A DNA stretch of 17,822 nt from JAPLKB01 sp964429485 (GTDB lineage Bacteria > Desulfobacterota > Syntrophorhabdia > Syntrophorhabdales > Syntrophorhabdaceae): the NCBI GenBank assembly GCA_964429485.1, contig CAYSBW010000047.1:1-17822 (forward strand), read 5' to 3'. Made by a program: the position numbers and the translations under genes. Positions 7,623-15,448 of the stretch are shown here, piece after piece (positions within the stretch are counted from its first letter, which is position 1; every line of letters begins with the position of its first letter). The notes under the pieces are model-generated. The model made no database searches and was not told the origin of the DNA. It worked only from the letters and a program-made list of their open reading frames with translations.

Positions 7623-8333
7623 CTAAATTCCAAGGTATGCTTCTGTGACCCCGGGATCATTTTTGAGCTTGGAAGATTCTCCTTCCATTACTATGATGCC
7701 GTTTTCAAGAACATAAGTTCGTTGAGAATGTTCCAGCGCCATATTAGCGTTCTGTTCGACAAGTATTATGGATATCTGTTTTTCCTTATTGATAAGTTTT
7801 ATTAAAGAAAATATCTCTTTTGTAATAATAGGGGAAAGTCCCATTGATGGTTCATCAAGCAGAAGTAGCTTAGGATTTGCCATAAGAGCTCTGCCCATGG
7901 CAAGCATTTGCTGTTCACCTCCTGACAGAGTTCCTGCATGTTGCTTTATTCTTTCTTCGAGCCTGGGAAATTTAGTAAGGATGAGTTCGTAAAGTTCTTT
8001 TTTTAAATGTTTGTCAGTTAGTGAATAACCTCCGAGTTCAAGATTTTCTTTAACTGAAAGATCCGGAAATACACGTCTTCCCTCCGGGACCATTGTAATT
8101 CCACATTGCACAATTTTTTCAGTTTTAAGCCCTGTTATTTCTTTGTCATTAAATATAATTTTGCCTCCAACAGGCTTAAGCAGGCCTGAAATGGACTGCA
8201 AAAGAGTAGTTTTTCCAGCGCCGTTTGCTCCTATAACAGAAAGAATTTCACCGGAATCCACTTCCAGAGAAATATTGTCAAGAGCTTTTATTACACCGTA
8301 GTTTATGGTAAGACCGTCAATTTTCAACAGCAT
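7623..8333 (-). CDS. livF: Branched-chain amino acid-type ABC transporter, ATP-binding subunit LivF
   Basis: One of two cytoplasmic ATPases that power a LIV/HAAT-type importer. The 236 residues match the usual LivF length. Walker A is GANGAGKT (35-42), the ABC signature is LSGGEQ (136-141), Walker B is LLLLDE (156-161), and the LivF-typical LVEQN follows (191-195). It is the last gene of a five-gene liv cluster and begins 9 bp after the livG stop. The transported solute cannot be read from this subunit: the family also carries other amino acids, amides and urea. Confidence 0.95.
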   Translation of the reverse strand: MLLKIDGLTINYGVIKALDNISLEVDSGEILSVIGANGAGKTTLLQSISGLLKPVGGKIIFNDKEITGLKTEKIVQCGITMVPEGRRVFPDLSVKENLELGGYSLTDKHLKKELYELILTKFPRLEERIKQHAGTLSGGEQQMLAMGRALMANPKLLLLDEPSMGLSPIITKEIFSLIKLINKEKQISIILVEQNANMALEHSQRTYVLENGIIVMEGESSKLKNDPGVTEAYLGI

Positions 8334-8342
8334 ATATTTATC

Positions 8343-9110
8343 TCACTCTAATGCTTCCCCAAGATATGCTTCTATAACCTTTTTATCCTTTTTCACTTCA
8401 GAAGGCAGACCTTCCATAATTTTTTCGCCAAAGTCCATTACCACTATTCTGTCGGAAATGCCCATTACGAGTTTCATCTGGTGTTCTATGATGATAATGG
8501 AAAGGGAAAATTTGTTTTTTATTACATTAATCATATCTATAAAATCAAGAACCTCTTTAGGGTTCATCCCTGCGCCAGGTTCATCGATAAGTAGCAATCC
8601 CGGTCCTGTGGCAAGCGCTCTGGCAAGCTCCAGCTTTCTCTGTTCTCCATAGGGAAGGCTGCCGGCAGTATAGTCTTCTTTCCCGGATAAACCTAAAAAA
8701 TCAATCAGATCTCTGGCTTTTTTTTCAGCCTTTCCTTCTACAGCAAAATATTTTCCTGTTCGGAACAAGGCGGAAAGCAAGCCATAACCTTTGTGGGCAA
8801 GAACAGAGGATAAGATATTTTCAAAAACAGTAAGATTGTTGAATAATCTCATGTTCTGAAAGGTGCGGGATATTCCCAGGTGGGATAATCTGTAAGGAGG
8901 AATACCTGTTATGTTTTTATTATTGAATAATATTTTTCCTCTGTCAGGGCTATAAAATCCTGTTATAAGATTGAATATAGTGGTCTTGCCGGCACCATTC
9001 GGTCCTATGATACCGAGCGTTTCTTCTTTTCTGACATAGAAGGATATATTATTAACAGCCTTTATGCCGCCAAAACTTTTTTCAAGATTATTTACTTCGA
9101 GAATTGTCAT
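8343..9110 (-). CDS. livG: Branched-chain amino acid-type ABC transporter, ATP-binding subunit LivG
   Basis: Second ATPase of the importer, 255 residues. Motifs are Walker A GPNGAGKT (36-43), Q-loop Q85 (SRTFQNMRLF), signature LPYGEQ (152-157), Walker B LLLIDE (172-177) and H-loop H210 (IIEHQM). The helical insert around 100-130 and the C-terminal EVxxDxxVIEAYLG-like tail are characteristic of LivG and separate it from LivF. It lies 16 bp after livM and 9 bp before livF. No clear Shine-Dalgarno precedes it, so translation may be coupled to livM. Confidence 0.95.
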   Translation of the reverse strand: MTILEVNNLEKSFGGIKAVNNISFYVRKEETLGIIGPNGAGKTTIFNLITGFYSPDRGKILFNNKNITGIPPYRLSHLGISRTFQNMRLFNNLTVFENILSSVLAHKGYGLLSALFRTGKYFAVEGKAEKKARDLIDFLGLSGKEDYTAGSLPYGEQRKLELARALATGPGLLLIDEPGAGMNPKEVLDFIDMINVIKNKFSLSIIIIEHQMKLVMGISDRIVVMDFGEKIMEGLPSEVKKDKKVIEAYLGEALE

Positions 9111-9126
9111 ATTTCAAAATATAAAT

Positions 9127-10059
9127 TTATTTTTTGGCCATAAGACCGTAAGGTTTCCACATCATCAGTCCGATGAGCAGCACGGGAATTACAACCCATC
9201 TTAAGTCAAGCATTTCAACCGGGAGGACAATTCGCAGACCTTCAATAACCCCCACCCATATAATGCTTGCATAAATTGTCCCTCTGATGCTTCCCATACC
9301 GCCCACTATAACAATAATCAGCAGGTCTATGGATTTTAGCATGTCGAAATTTGACGGGTGGAGAAAAGTGTAAAGATGGGCATATAACCCTCCGGCTATA
9401 CCTGCCAGCATGCATCCGTAAGAGAAAGCCATAAGTTTCATCCTTGCTGTGTGAATCCCTGCAGAAGTTGCAGCAAGTTCATCGTCCCTGACGCACCTAA
9501 GGAAAAGTCCATATCGCGAATATATAAGATTTTTTGTAATTAAAACAATGAATAATGCAGAAAAAAATGTAAGTTCAAGATTTGTAATTTTTGTTATTCC
9601 CACAAAACCCCTTGATCCGCCGAGTACATCTGCAAATCTGTCGGAGTTATCCAGTAAAACTCTGACAAGGGTGCCAAAGCCAAGTGTTGCAATAGCCAGA
9701 AAATCATCCTTTAATCTTAAAATCGGTATCCCTATAATGTAGCCTGTACAACCGGTAACAATACCGCTGATAAGCAATACGGGCAAAAAAGAGAAAACAT
9801 TCTCAACTCCGAATATTTTTGCGAGATATGCAGATGTATATGCTCCGATTCCATAGAATGCAGCATGCCCCAGAGAAAACTGTCCTGTGTAACCATAAAT
9901 GACATTAAGCCCGAGGGCAGTTATTGTTACAATAAGAGCATAAAGTGTGATTTGTTGAATATAAACAGATATAAGATTATTGGCAAAGAATACTTTCAGA
10001 ATTATATAAACGATAGCGGCAACTGTTAGAAATTTTCTTGATTCGAGCAGGAATCTCAT
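9127..10059 (-). CDS. livM: Branched-chain amino acid-type ABC transporter, permease LivM
   Basis: Inner-membrane permease of 310 residues, mostly hydrophobic with about eight to ten likely transmembrane segments. Family signatures are GYTGQFSLGHAAFYGIGAY (about 54-72) and, near the C-terminus, VGGMGSIRGTIYA, the coupling-helix region that contacts the ATPases. Its ATG overlaps the livH stop in an ATGA arrangement (10056-10059), which usually means translational coupling and 1:1 production of the two permeases. Confidence 0.95.
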   Translation of the reverse strand: MRFLLESRKFLTVAAIVYIILKVFFANNLISVYIQQITLYALIVTITALGLNVIYGYTGQFSLGHAAFYGIGAYTSAYLAKIFGVENVFSFLPVLLISGIVTGCTGYIIGIPILRLKDDFLAIATLGFGTLVRVLLDNSDRFADVLGGSRGFVGITKITNLELTFFSALFIVLITKNLIYSRYGLFLRCVRDDELAATSAGIHTARMKLMAFSYGCMLAGIAGGLYAHLYTFLHPSNFDMLKSIDLLIIVIVGGMGSIRGTIYASIIWVGVIEGLRIVLPVEMLDLRWVVIPVLLIGLMMWKPYGLMAKK

Positions 10060-10946
10060 ACTTTTTCAATCCTTTTTCCAAATATTCCACCTGGTTTCAA
10101 AATTAGAACAAGAAGGAGAATGATAAATATCAGAGCATCTCTGAATGTAGATGAAATAAAGGCAGAAACAAAAACTTCCAGGAGTCCTATAATAAATCCT
10201 CCGAGTACTGCTCCATGGACAATGCCAATACCTCCGAGTACTGCCGCTATGAAAGATTTTATACCAGGCATTATGCCCATGAATACATTGATCTGTGGAT
10301 AGGCAATTCCGTACAGGATGCCGCCAAGACCTGCAAGGGATGCGCCGACAATAAAGGTGAATGAAATAATTCCATCAATATTTATACCCATGAGCGCGGC
10401 TGTTTCCCTGTCATATGATACTGCCCGCATAGCCCTTCCGTATTTTGTCCGATAAACGAGCAAATAAACGAGAAAAAGGGAAAGGAATGTAATGAAGAAT
10501 ATAAGGAGCTGTACATTTGTAACGGAAAATAAGGAGAAATCATAATTTTCTATTTCAAAGGGTCTTGGAAAGGCTATATAATTCGAGGTAAAAAGAGCAT
10601 TCAAACCCAGAAAATACTCAAGGAAAAGCGATACTCCCACAGCAGTGATAAGCAGGGAAATTTTTGGAGCTTGGCGAAGAGGCTTGTAGGCTATTTTTTC
10701 AATGAGATATCCGGCAAGACCCGTACTGAGCATGGTTATAATGAAGACGAGATATATAGGAAGGCCGAATTTTGTAATGAGGAAATAAGCAATAAATGCT
10801 CCAAGCATGAAGACATCACCATGAGCAAAATTGATCAGTCTCAATACCCCGTAAACCATCGTGTAACCGAGAGCTATAAGGGCATAGACAGCCCCTAACT
10901 GGAGGCCATTGATAATTTGTTCAATAATATAACTGAGAAGTTCCAT
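10056..10946 (-). CDS. livH: Branched-chain amino acid-type ABC transporter, permease LivH
   Basis: Inner-membrane permease partner of LivM, 296 residues from the chosen start. It has the LivH hallmark LGYTMVYGVLRLINFAHGD near the N-terminus and LGGIGIVHGAVLGG near the C-terminus. I start at the ATG at 10946 (MELLSYIIEQIING) because this aligns with the N-terminus of E. coli LivH. An in-frame ATG at 10973 would add nine residues without a better ribosome-binding site. It follows livK by 78 bp and overlaps livM by 4 bp. Confidence 0.94.
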   Translation of the reverse strand: MELLSYIIEQIINGLQLGAVYALIALGYTMVYGVLRLINFAHGDVFMLGAFIAYFLITKFGLPIYLVFIITMLSTGLAGYLIEKIAYKPLRQAPKISLLITAVGVSLFLEYFLGLNALFTSNYIAFPRPFEIENYDFSLFSVTNVQLLIFFITFLSLFLVYLLVYRTKYGRAMRAVSYDRETAALMGINIDGIISFTFIVGASLAGLGGILYGIAYPQINVFMGIMPGIKSFIAAVLGGIGIVHGAVLGGFIIGLLEVFVSAFISSTFRDALIFIILLLVLILKPGGIFGKRIEKV

Positions 10947-11024
10947 AACAGATATCCGTACACAGCCCAGCATGCTGCTGTTTTTGCCAACCCTTTGCCT
11001 GTAAAATATAAAACTTTAAAGCTA

Positions 11025-12146
11025 TTACGGATTGATTGTTGTCATATATTTTACTTTATTTTTGTCAACTTTAAGAATAACAACAGATTTTACAGCATCA
11101 CCGTTTTTGTCAAAGCTTATTGTTCCTGTTACCCCTCTATAGTTTTTTAAAGAGGGCAGGCATTTAATTATTTCTTCAGGTGTCGGTTTCTTTGCACTGT
11201 CAATTGTTTTTAATAAAATCATTGTGGCATCATAACTGAGCGCTGCCAGTGCATCGGGTACCTTTCCGTGCCTTTCTTTGTATTTTTTAATAAATGTGTT
11301 TGCCACAGAATCTTTTCTGTCAGGTGAGTAGTGATTGGTAAAGTATCCTCCTTCTATTGCCCGGCCTGCAATCTTAATCAAATCAGGAGAATCCCAGCCG
11401 TCACTTCCAAGGAGTGTTGATTTCAAGCCTTTTTCTCTTATCTGTCTTGCAATGAGTGCCACTTTATTATAATAATCCGGCAAATAGATAATGTCAGGTT
11501 TTTTCAATGCTATTTTTGAAATAAGCGCTGAAAAATCCACATCATCCTTTTGATAGGATTCATAGGCTACAATATTACCATTATTTTTTATAAAAGTTGC
11601 TTTAAAGAACTCTGCGAGACCTTTTGAGTAGTCATTTCCCACATCATAAAGCACGGCAACTTTTTTTGCTTTTAATTCCTTTAATGCAAAATTAGCAGCT
11701 ACAGTTCCCTGAAAGGGGTCTGTAAAACAGGCTCTAAAGATATATGGTTTCCTTTTTCCTTCGTATATGGTTATTTTAGGGTTTGTAGCAGCGCTGCTGA
11801 TCATTGGGATTTTGTTTTTATTTGCTATATCGCTGGCGGGTATGCTTACTTTTGATGTAAGGGGACCACTGATGGCAACAACTTTATCCTGTGTGATCAG
11901 TTTCAGGGTAGCATTTGCTCCCTCTGTAGGATCATTTTTATCGTCAGCAATGACAGGTTCAATAATATATTTACCTTTTCCTGCATAATCCTCGAGCGCT
12001 ATTGCAAATGCGTTCTTTGCCGATTCACCGTAGGTTTTTACATCACCTGTCAATGGTGTGACAAGTCCTATTTTTACAGTGTCCTTTGCATATGTAATGT
12101 TTGCTGTCAGAAAGAGCAAAAAGATTATAATAATTAATTTTTTCAT
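11025..12146 (-). CDS. livK: Branched-chain amino acid-type ABC transporter, periplasmic binding protein LivK
   Basis: Solute-binding protein of the importer, 373 residues. The signal peptide covers 1-20 (cleavage after TYA) and has no lipobox Cys, so the protein should be soluble in the periplasm. The mature part opens with VKIGLVTPLTGDVKTYG, the standard start of type I periplasmic binding proteins, and continues with the paired Rossmann-like lobes (AISGPLTSKVSIPASD, then VAVLYDVGNDYSKG). TGAGG lies about 7 bp before the ATG. As first gene of the cluster it sets expression, and the 78-bp gap after it could allow a higher livK level. I saw no strong promoter in the AT-rich upstream region. 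The ligand is unknown. Confidence 0.93.
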   Translation of the reverse strand: MKKLIIIIFLLFLTANITYAKDTVKIGLVTPLTGDVKTYGESAKNAFAIALEDYAGKGKYIIEPVIADDKNDPTEGANATLKLITQDKVVAISGPLTSKVSIPASDIANKNKIPMISSAATNPKITIYEGKRKPYIFRACFTDPFQGTVAANFALKELKAKKVAVLYDVGNDYSKGLAEFFKATFIKNNGNIVAYESYQKDDVDFSALISKIALKKPDIIYLPDYYNKVALIARQIREKGLKSTLLGSDGWDSPDLIKIAGRAIEGGYFTNHYSPDRKDSVANTFIKKYKERHGKVPDALAALSYDATMILLKTIDSAKKPTPEEIIKCLPSLKNYRGVTGTISFDKNGDAVKSVVILKVDKNKVKYMTTINP

Positions 12147-12298
12147 CTCAAAACCTCAATTTATTGTTACAAAATTCACATAATAAAAATAAAAAAAATA
12201 ACAGGATTTGTAAAGACTTTTATTTATAGCTGTTACTCACATTGTATTGCCTTATTGATTTATTCGAGCACATACTTTTTGTTTTGAGATGGCACATT

Positions 12299-13492
12299 CT
12301 ACTTATTATATTCAAAATTTATGAACCCTACATGGGCAAAGCTTCTGTATGTTCCACTCATAGTCGGAAGTCTTGATCTTGTTTTGTCAAAAAAAGTGCT
12401 TTGATAACCAAAACTCACCTTGAATGAGTTTTTTCTGCATGTGGCCCCTAAGGTGTAGATGTGTCGTGTACTGTCAGGAAGCTCCGGTCCCAGTGTTTTT
12501 GCCGGCACAGGGCTTTTATCGAACATATATCCGCCCTGTATTTCAAGATATTTATTCAGTTGATAAGTTGCTCCAAGGGCAATGCTTGGAGTATTTTTCC
12601 AATCCTTGTAGCATAAAGTATTAGCCGAGCTGTTCCCGGAAGATATACGATAGCTGCTCATGGAGGACCACCCTGTATAAAGCAGATCACCTTCAAGTAT
12701 AAGCGAACCTATTTTTTTTGACAGACCTGCAACAGCTATAAAGGGTAGACTGAAGGTGGTGGTAGCATTTGTTGATGATGAGCTTAATGGAAAAGGCATA
12801 TAAAAATAAGCCCGGCCTTTGTATTTTATTTTTGTCGGACTCCTGTATGTCATGGAAAAAGTATAATCATCGGGGAGTGTTAAAGTCATGGCTAAGTTGT
12901 AACTTATCCCGTCCCCATCTCCTGAGAGTTTTAACATTCCATCAGGTAATCCTACTGTGTTCATATCCAGTGCGTTTTTCATTTTAACTGAACTGTTTAC
13001 GTAAGAAAGGCCTGCGCCTAATGACAGATAGTCATTTATTTTATAAGCAAAAACAGGATTTACATAGGTAGTTTTAATTTCGGCAGATGTGCTTATATAC
13101 CGTCCGACCCAGTTAGCGGGCCATTCTGTTGACAAACCGAAGGGGGAGAAAAGACCTATTCCAATGGAAAAATTGTCTTTAGTGTATTTAATATACAATG
13201 ACGGCATGCAGTGTGTTGTGGTTTTTGCATAAGCTCTTTTGCCTGTTACAGGGTCTTCGTAACGGATTTCAGGAGCAATTATGGTGGTGTTTACAGAAAA
13301 ACCGAATCCTTTTTGAAATACAAGCAAAGACGGATTGTAAAAGATCGCTGATGGATTGTTGACTGAAGAAACACCGGCCATACCCATGCTATTTACCTTT
13401 GCGTCCTGATTGTAAATTAGAAAAGCAGCACCAAATGAATTTACTGGCAAAAAAAATATAAATAAAAACATGTTAAGGAGATATTTTTTCAT
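12299..13492 (-). CDS. OmpP1/FadL-family outer-membrane transport protein
   Basis: A 397-residue outer-membrane beta-barrel that probably lets hydrophobic compounds such as fatty acids or aromatics cross the outer membrane. A signal peptide (about 1-22, ending NSFG-A) is followed by the family motif MGMAGVSSVNNPSAIFYNPS, equivalent to the NPA region of FadL's N-terminal hatch. Then come FGLSTEWPANWVGRY and TTYVNPVFAYKINDYLSLGAG, which are typical FadL strand and turn sequences. Alternating strand patterns fill the rest. I start at the ATG at 13492, which gives a compact signal peptide. A TTG at 13519 would add nine residues. The gene is divergent from the PfkB homologue and shares a short promoter region with it. 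The substrate is not deducible. Confidence 0.87.
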   Translation of the reverse strand: MKKYLLNMFLFIFFLPVNSFGAAFLIYNQDAKVNSMGMAGVSSVNNPSAIFYNPSLLVFQKGFGFSVNTTIIAPEIRYEDPVTGKRAYAKTTTHCMPSLYIKYTKDNFSIGIGLFSPFGLSTEWPANWVGRYISTSAEIKTTYVNPVFAYKINDYLSLGAGLSYVNSSVKMKNALDMNTVGLPDGMLKLSGDGDGISYNLAMTLTLPDDYTFSMTYRSPTKIKYKGRAYFYMPFPLSSSSTNATTTFSLPFIAVAGLSKKIGSLILEGDLLYTGWSSMSSYRISSGNSSANTLCYKDWKNTPSIALGATYQLNKYLEIQGGYMFDKSPVPAKTLGPELPDSTRHIYTLGATCRKNSFKVSFGYQSTFFDKTRSRLPTMSGTYRSFAHVGFINFEYNK

Positions 13493-13542
13493 TTTAAATA
13501 TTTTTGTAAAATATCCCAATTTACATTATGAATTCGAAAAAC

Positions 13543-13552
13543 ATTATATAAT
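13543..13552. promoter_or_regulatory. Palindromic -10 element shared by divergent genes
   Basis: ATTATATAAT is a perfect palindrome that gives TATAAT on both strands (13547-13552 plus, 13543-13548 minus). It lies midway in the 114-bp gap between the FadL-type gene and the PfkB gene. Predicted leaders would be about 45-50 nt each way. -35 boxes are poor, and AT-rich sequence can produce this by chance. Confidence 0.4.
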
Positions 13553-13606
13553 ATTTTTGTAGCCATTTAGAAAAATATTTCATAAAATAAACTTAAGCGG
13601 GGTTTT

Positions 13607-14530
13607 ATGATATACACGATTACACTCAATCCATATCTTGATAATATAATAGACATTGAAGAGCTTGTATATGATGATGTAAACAGAATTGTTGAAGAGA
13701 AGAAGCATGCCAGCGGCAAAGGCATTGATGTTTCGAGAGTTATCAAGGAGTTGGGCGGTCAGAGTATTGCCATGGGGTTAATTGGTGGATACAGAGGTCT
13801 TGAGCTTGAAAGCAGGCTTATAAATGAAGGAATTGTATGTGATTTTATAAAAATAAGCAGTGAGACAAAGACACATATAACTGTTTATCAGAGAAATAAA
13901 AAAATACAGACTTTGCTGAGCGCCTCTGATCCGGATGTAAGTTCATTCGAGATTACAACTTTTTTCAATAAAGTAAAGGCAATACCAAATGGCAATCTTG
14001 TGGTCCTGATTGGAAATGCCCCAGAATTCATCAGCGACAATTTTTATGCTCAGCTTATAACAACCCTGAAAGAAAAAAATATAAAAGTAATTTTTGATAG
14101 TGATAATACTCCATTGAAGAAAGGTATCAGTGTAGGACCTTATTTGATTAAGCCGAATATTCATGAGTTGGGCAGACTTGTTGATAAAAATATATCTGAG
14201 ATTGAAGATATAATTGAATATACAAAACCAATTAAAAAAAATGTGGAATATATAGTCGTGTCCATGGGGGTTATGGGAGCTCTGGGGATTTCAAATGATG
14301 AGATATATCATGTAATTCCTCCTAAAATAAAAGTGGGCAGCTCAATTGGCGCAGGCGGCTCGCTTGTTGCTGGCATTGCTTTCGCATTTAACGAGGGCAT
14401 GAATCTCAAAGAAGCTCTTGTTCTGGGAGTTGCCTGTGGTACTGCTGCAGCTCTTAATCAAGGCAAAGAGTTGTGTAAAAAAGAAGATATTGATGTTATA
14501 AAAAAAGAAGTAAAGATTAAAATTATTTAA
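13607..14530 (+). CDS. PfkB-family carbohydrate kinase homologue lacking the catalytic Asp (1-phosphofructokinase-like)
   Basis: A 307-residue ribokinase-fold protein closest in style to the FruK/LacC group: TLNPYLDNIIDI at the start, ASGKGIDVSRVIKELGG (35-51), LIKPNIHEL (180-188) and VSMGVMGAL (218-226). The C-terminal PfkB signature, normally (T/S)xGAGDS, reads SSIGAGGS (245-252). The catalytic base Asp is therefore Gly251, and the codons (GGC GCA GGC GGC TCG) are unambiguous in this read. Other family positions also drift: Asp for the usual Asn after GKGI, and IGNAP for the SGSLP-like motif. The frame is intact and full length, so it is not an obvious pseudogene. It may be a non-catalytic sensor, an enzyme with changed chemistry, or a recently inactivated copy. 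GGGG four bases before the ATG serves as ribosome-binding site. Confidence 0.85.
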   Translation: MIYTITLNPYLDNIIDIEELVYDDVNRIVEEKKHASGKGIDVSRVIKELGGQSIAMGLIGGYRGLELESRLINEGIVCDFIKISSETKTHITVYQRNKKIQTLLSASDPDVSSFEITTFFNKVKAIPNGNLVVLIGNAPEFISDNFYAQLITTLKEKNIKVIFDSDNTPLKKGISVGPYLIKPNIHELGRLVDKNISEIEDIIEYTKPIKKNVEYIVVSMGVMGALGISNDEIYHVIPPKIKVGSSIGAGGSLVAGIAFAFNEGMNLKEALVLGVACGTAAALNQGKELCKKEDIDVIKKEVKIKII

Positions 14531-14559
14531 TTTACTTATTTCTAACTGTGTATTATATA
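14531..14559 (+). promoter_or_regulatory. Promoter candidate for the lipoprotein-pal genes
   Basis: TTTACT (14531-14536), 17-bp spacer, TATATA (14554-14559). Each box matches 4 of 6 consensus bases. It sits immediately after the PfkB stop and 28 bp before the next start codon. The region is AT-rich, so confidence is modest. Confidence 0.35.
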
Positions 14560-14587
14560 TTATATAAATGAAAGGAGGTGAAAAAAC

Positions 14588-14797
14588 ATGAAAAAGCTTA
14601 TGATGTTATGCATAGCTGTTGCCTTTTTTGCAAGTTTTACTTTGGTAAGCTGTGGCCCGTCAGCAGAACCGCCAAAACCAGCCCCAACAGAAGAAGCAAA
14701 ACCGGCAGCTCCAGAGCCGGCACCGGCACCGGATAAAGCTCCAGAAGCAGCACCAGCACCGGAGAAAGCTCCAGAAGCAGCACCGGAGAAAAAGTAG
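14588..14797 (+). CDS. Small Pro/Ala/Glu-rich lipoprotein
   Basis: A 69-residue predicted lipoprotein. A short signal peptide ends in the lipobox LVSC (19-22), so C22 should be lipidated. The whole mature part is low complexity (Pro, Ala, Glu, Lys) and would be an extended, unfolded chain. Serine at +2/+3 rather than Asp gives no inner-membrane retention signal, so the outer membrane is likely. It has an excellent ribosome-binding site, AGGAGGTG, 7 bp before the ATG. The DNA carries a 20-bp direct repeat (14735-14754 and 14765-14784, period 30). It is 69 bp upstream of the Pal-like gene, so both may work at the envelope. The function is unknown. Confidence 0.75.
   Translation: MKKLMMLCIAVAFFASFTLVSCGPSAEPPKPAPTEEAKPAAPEPAPAPDKAPEAAPAPEKAPEAAPEKK
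14735..14784 (+). repeat. 20-bp direct repeat, period 30, in the lipoprotein gene
   Basis: Identical copies at 14735-14754 and 14765-14784 encode the repeated KAPEAAP segment. The in-frame period (10 codons) lets the tail lengthen or shorten by slippage without a frameshift. Confidence 0.8.
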
Positions 14798-14812
14798 TCT
14801 TTCATTGTATCA

Positions 14813-14840
14813 GGGGTATATCCTTGAATGGGTATACCCT
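14813..14840 (+). promoter_or_regulatory. Intercistronic hairpin between lipoprotein and pal genes
   Basis: GGGTATA (14814-14820) pairs with TATACCC (14833-14839), plus a possible G-U pair, around a 12-nt loop. It is not followed by a T-run, so it is more likely an RNA-stability or processing element than a terminator. Confidence 0.4.
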
Positions 14841-14866
14841 AAAACAAATTTAGAAAGAGGTGAACC

Positions 14867-15394
14867 ATGAAAACAAAGTCATTTGTACTTATTTTATTCG
14901 TTCTTTTAGCTTCATTGTCATTAGGCGGATGCGGATGTTTTATGCAGCAGATGAAGGGAGAAACCCCTCCACCACCAGCTCCTCAGGCACAGGTTGTTGC
15001 ACCTGAAGTAAAGCCGGTAATTCCTGTTTCCCCTCCACCAGAACCACCACCAGCTCCAGCTATTGTTATGAAAGACGTAAATTTTGATTTTGATAAATAC
15101 AATATTAGACCTGGAGATGCTGAAGTTCTGAAGCAGAATGCAGAATGGTTTAAAACCAATCCTGGTAAAAAAGCCAGAATTGAAGGCTATTGCGACGAAA
15201 GAGGCACAGTAGAGTATAACCTTGTTCTCGGTCAGAAAAGAGCAGATTCGGCAAAATCATTTTTGACGAATCTTGGAATTGATGACAAACTTATGGAAAC
15301 AGTCAGCTATGGTAAGGAAAAACCGCTTGATCCAGGGCACAACGAAGCAGCGTGGGCCAAGAACAGAAGAGTTCAGTTTTTACCACTTCAGTAG
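14867..15394 (+). CDS. pal: Peptidoglycan-associated lipoprotein (Pal/OmpA family)
   Basis: A 175-residue outer-membrane lipoprotein that anchors the outer membrane to peptidoglycan. The lipobox is LGGC (19-22, lipidated C22), followed by a Pro-rich spacer (about 33-65) and an OmpA_C domain (about 68-173). Key Pal sequences are VNFDFDKYNIRP (71-82), the diaminopimelate-contacting D110 and R125 in GYCDERGTVEYNLVLGQKRA (107-126), and the terminal NRRVQF. AGAGGTG lies 4 bp before the ATG. tolB and ybgF, its usual partners, are not upstream here; instead a small lipoprotein gene precedes it. The Pro-rich spacer is longer than in enterobacterial Pal. Confidence 0.92.
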   Translation: MKTKSFVLILFVLLASLSLGGCGCFMQQMKGETPPPPAPQAQVVAPEVKPVIPVSPPPEPPPAPAIVMKDVNFDFDKYNIRPGDAEVLKQNAEWFKTNPGKKARIEGYCDERGTVEYNLVLGQKRADSAKSFLTNLGIDDKLMETVSYGKEKPLDPGHNEAAWAKNRRVQFLPLQ

Positions 15395-15411
15395 TAAAAT
15401 GATAGAACAGA

Positions 15412-15448
15412 TAGAGGGAGGGTATGAATAATGATCACCCTCCCTTTT
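15412..15448 (+). terminator. Terminator-like hairpin overlapping the KamA-gene ribosome-binding site and start codon
   Basis: AGGGAGGGT (15415-15423) pairs perfectly with ACCCTCCCT (15437-15445), with two further possible pairs, around a 13-nt loop, and is followed by TTTT (15445-15448). It has the form of an intrinsic terminator for pal. Its 5' arm is the Shine-Dalgarno (GGGAGGG) of the next gene, the ATG at 15431 lies in the loop, and the 3' arm encodes codons 3-5. Confidence 0.7.

Noticed and set aside
7359..7805. 148-codon plus-strand open frame
   Set aside because: More than a third lies antisense to livF, there is no ribosome-binding site, and the product shows no recognisable domain.
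13493..13519. TTG start for the FadL-type gene
   Set aside because: It would lengthen the signal peptide's N-region by nine residues with no ribosome-binding site; the ATG at 13492 gives a standard signal peptide.
14560..14805. Gly/Ala/Ser-rich minus-strand open frame
   Set aside because: It is the antisense of the repetitive lipoprotein gene and has no start signals.
14652..14870. Gln/Arg-rich frame overlapping the small lipoprotein
   Set aside because: It is a frame shadow of the Pro/Ala-rich repeats; the lipoprotein frame has the signal peptide, lipobox and strong ribosome-binding site.
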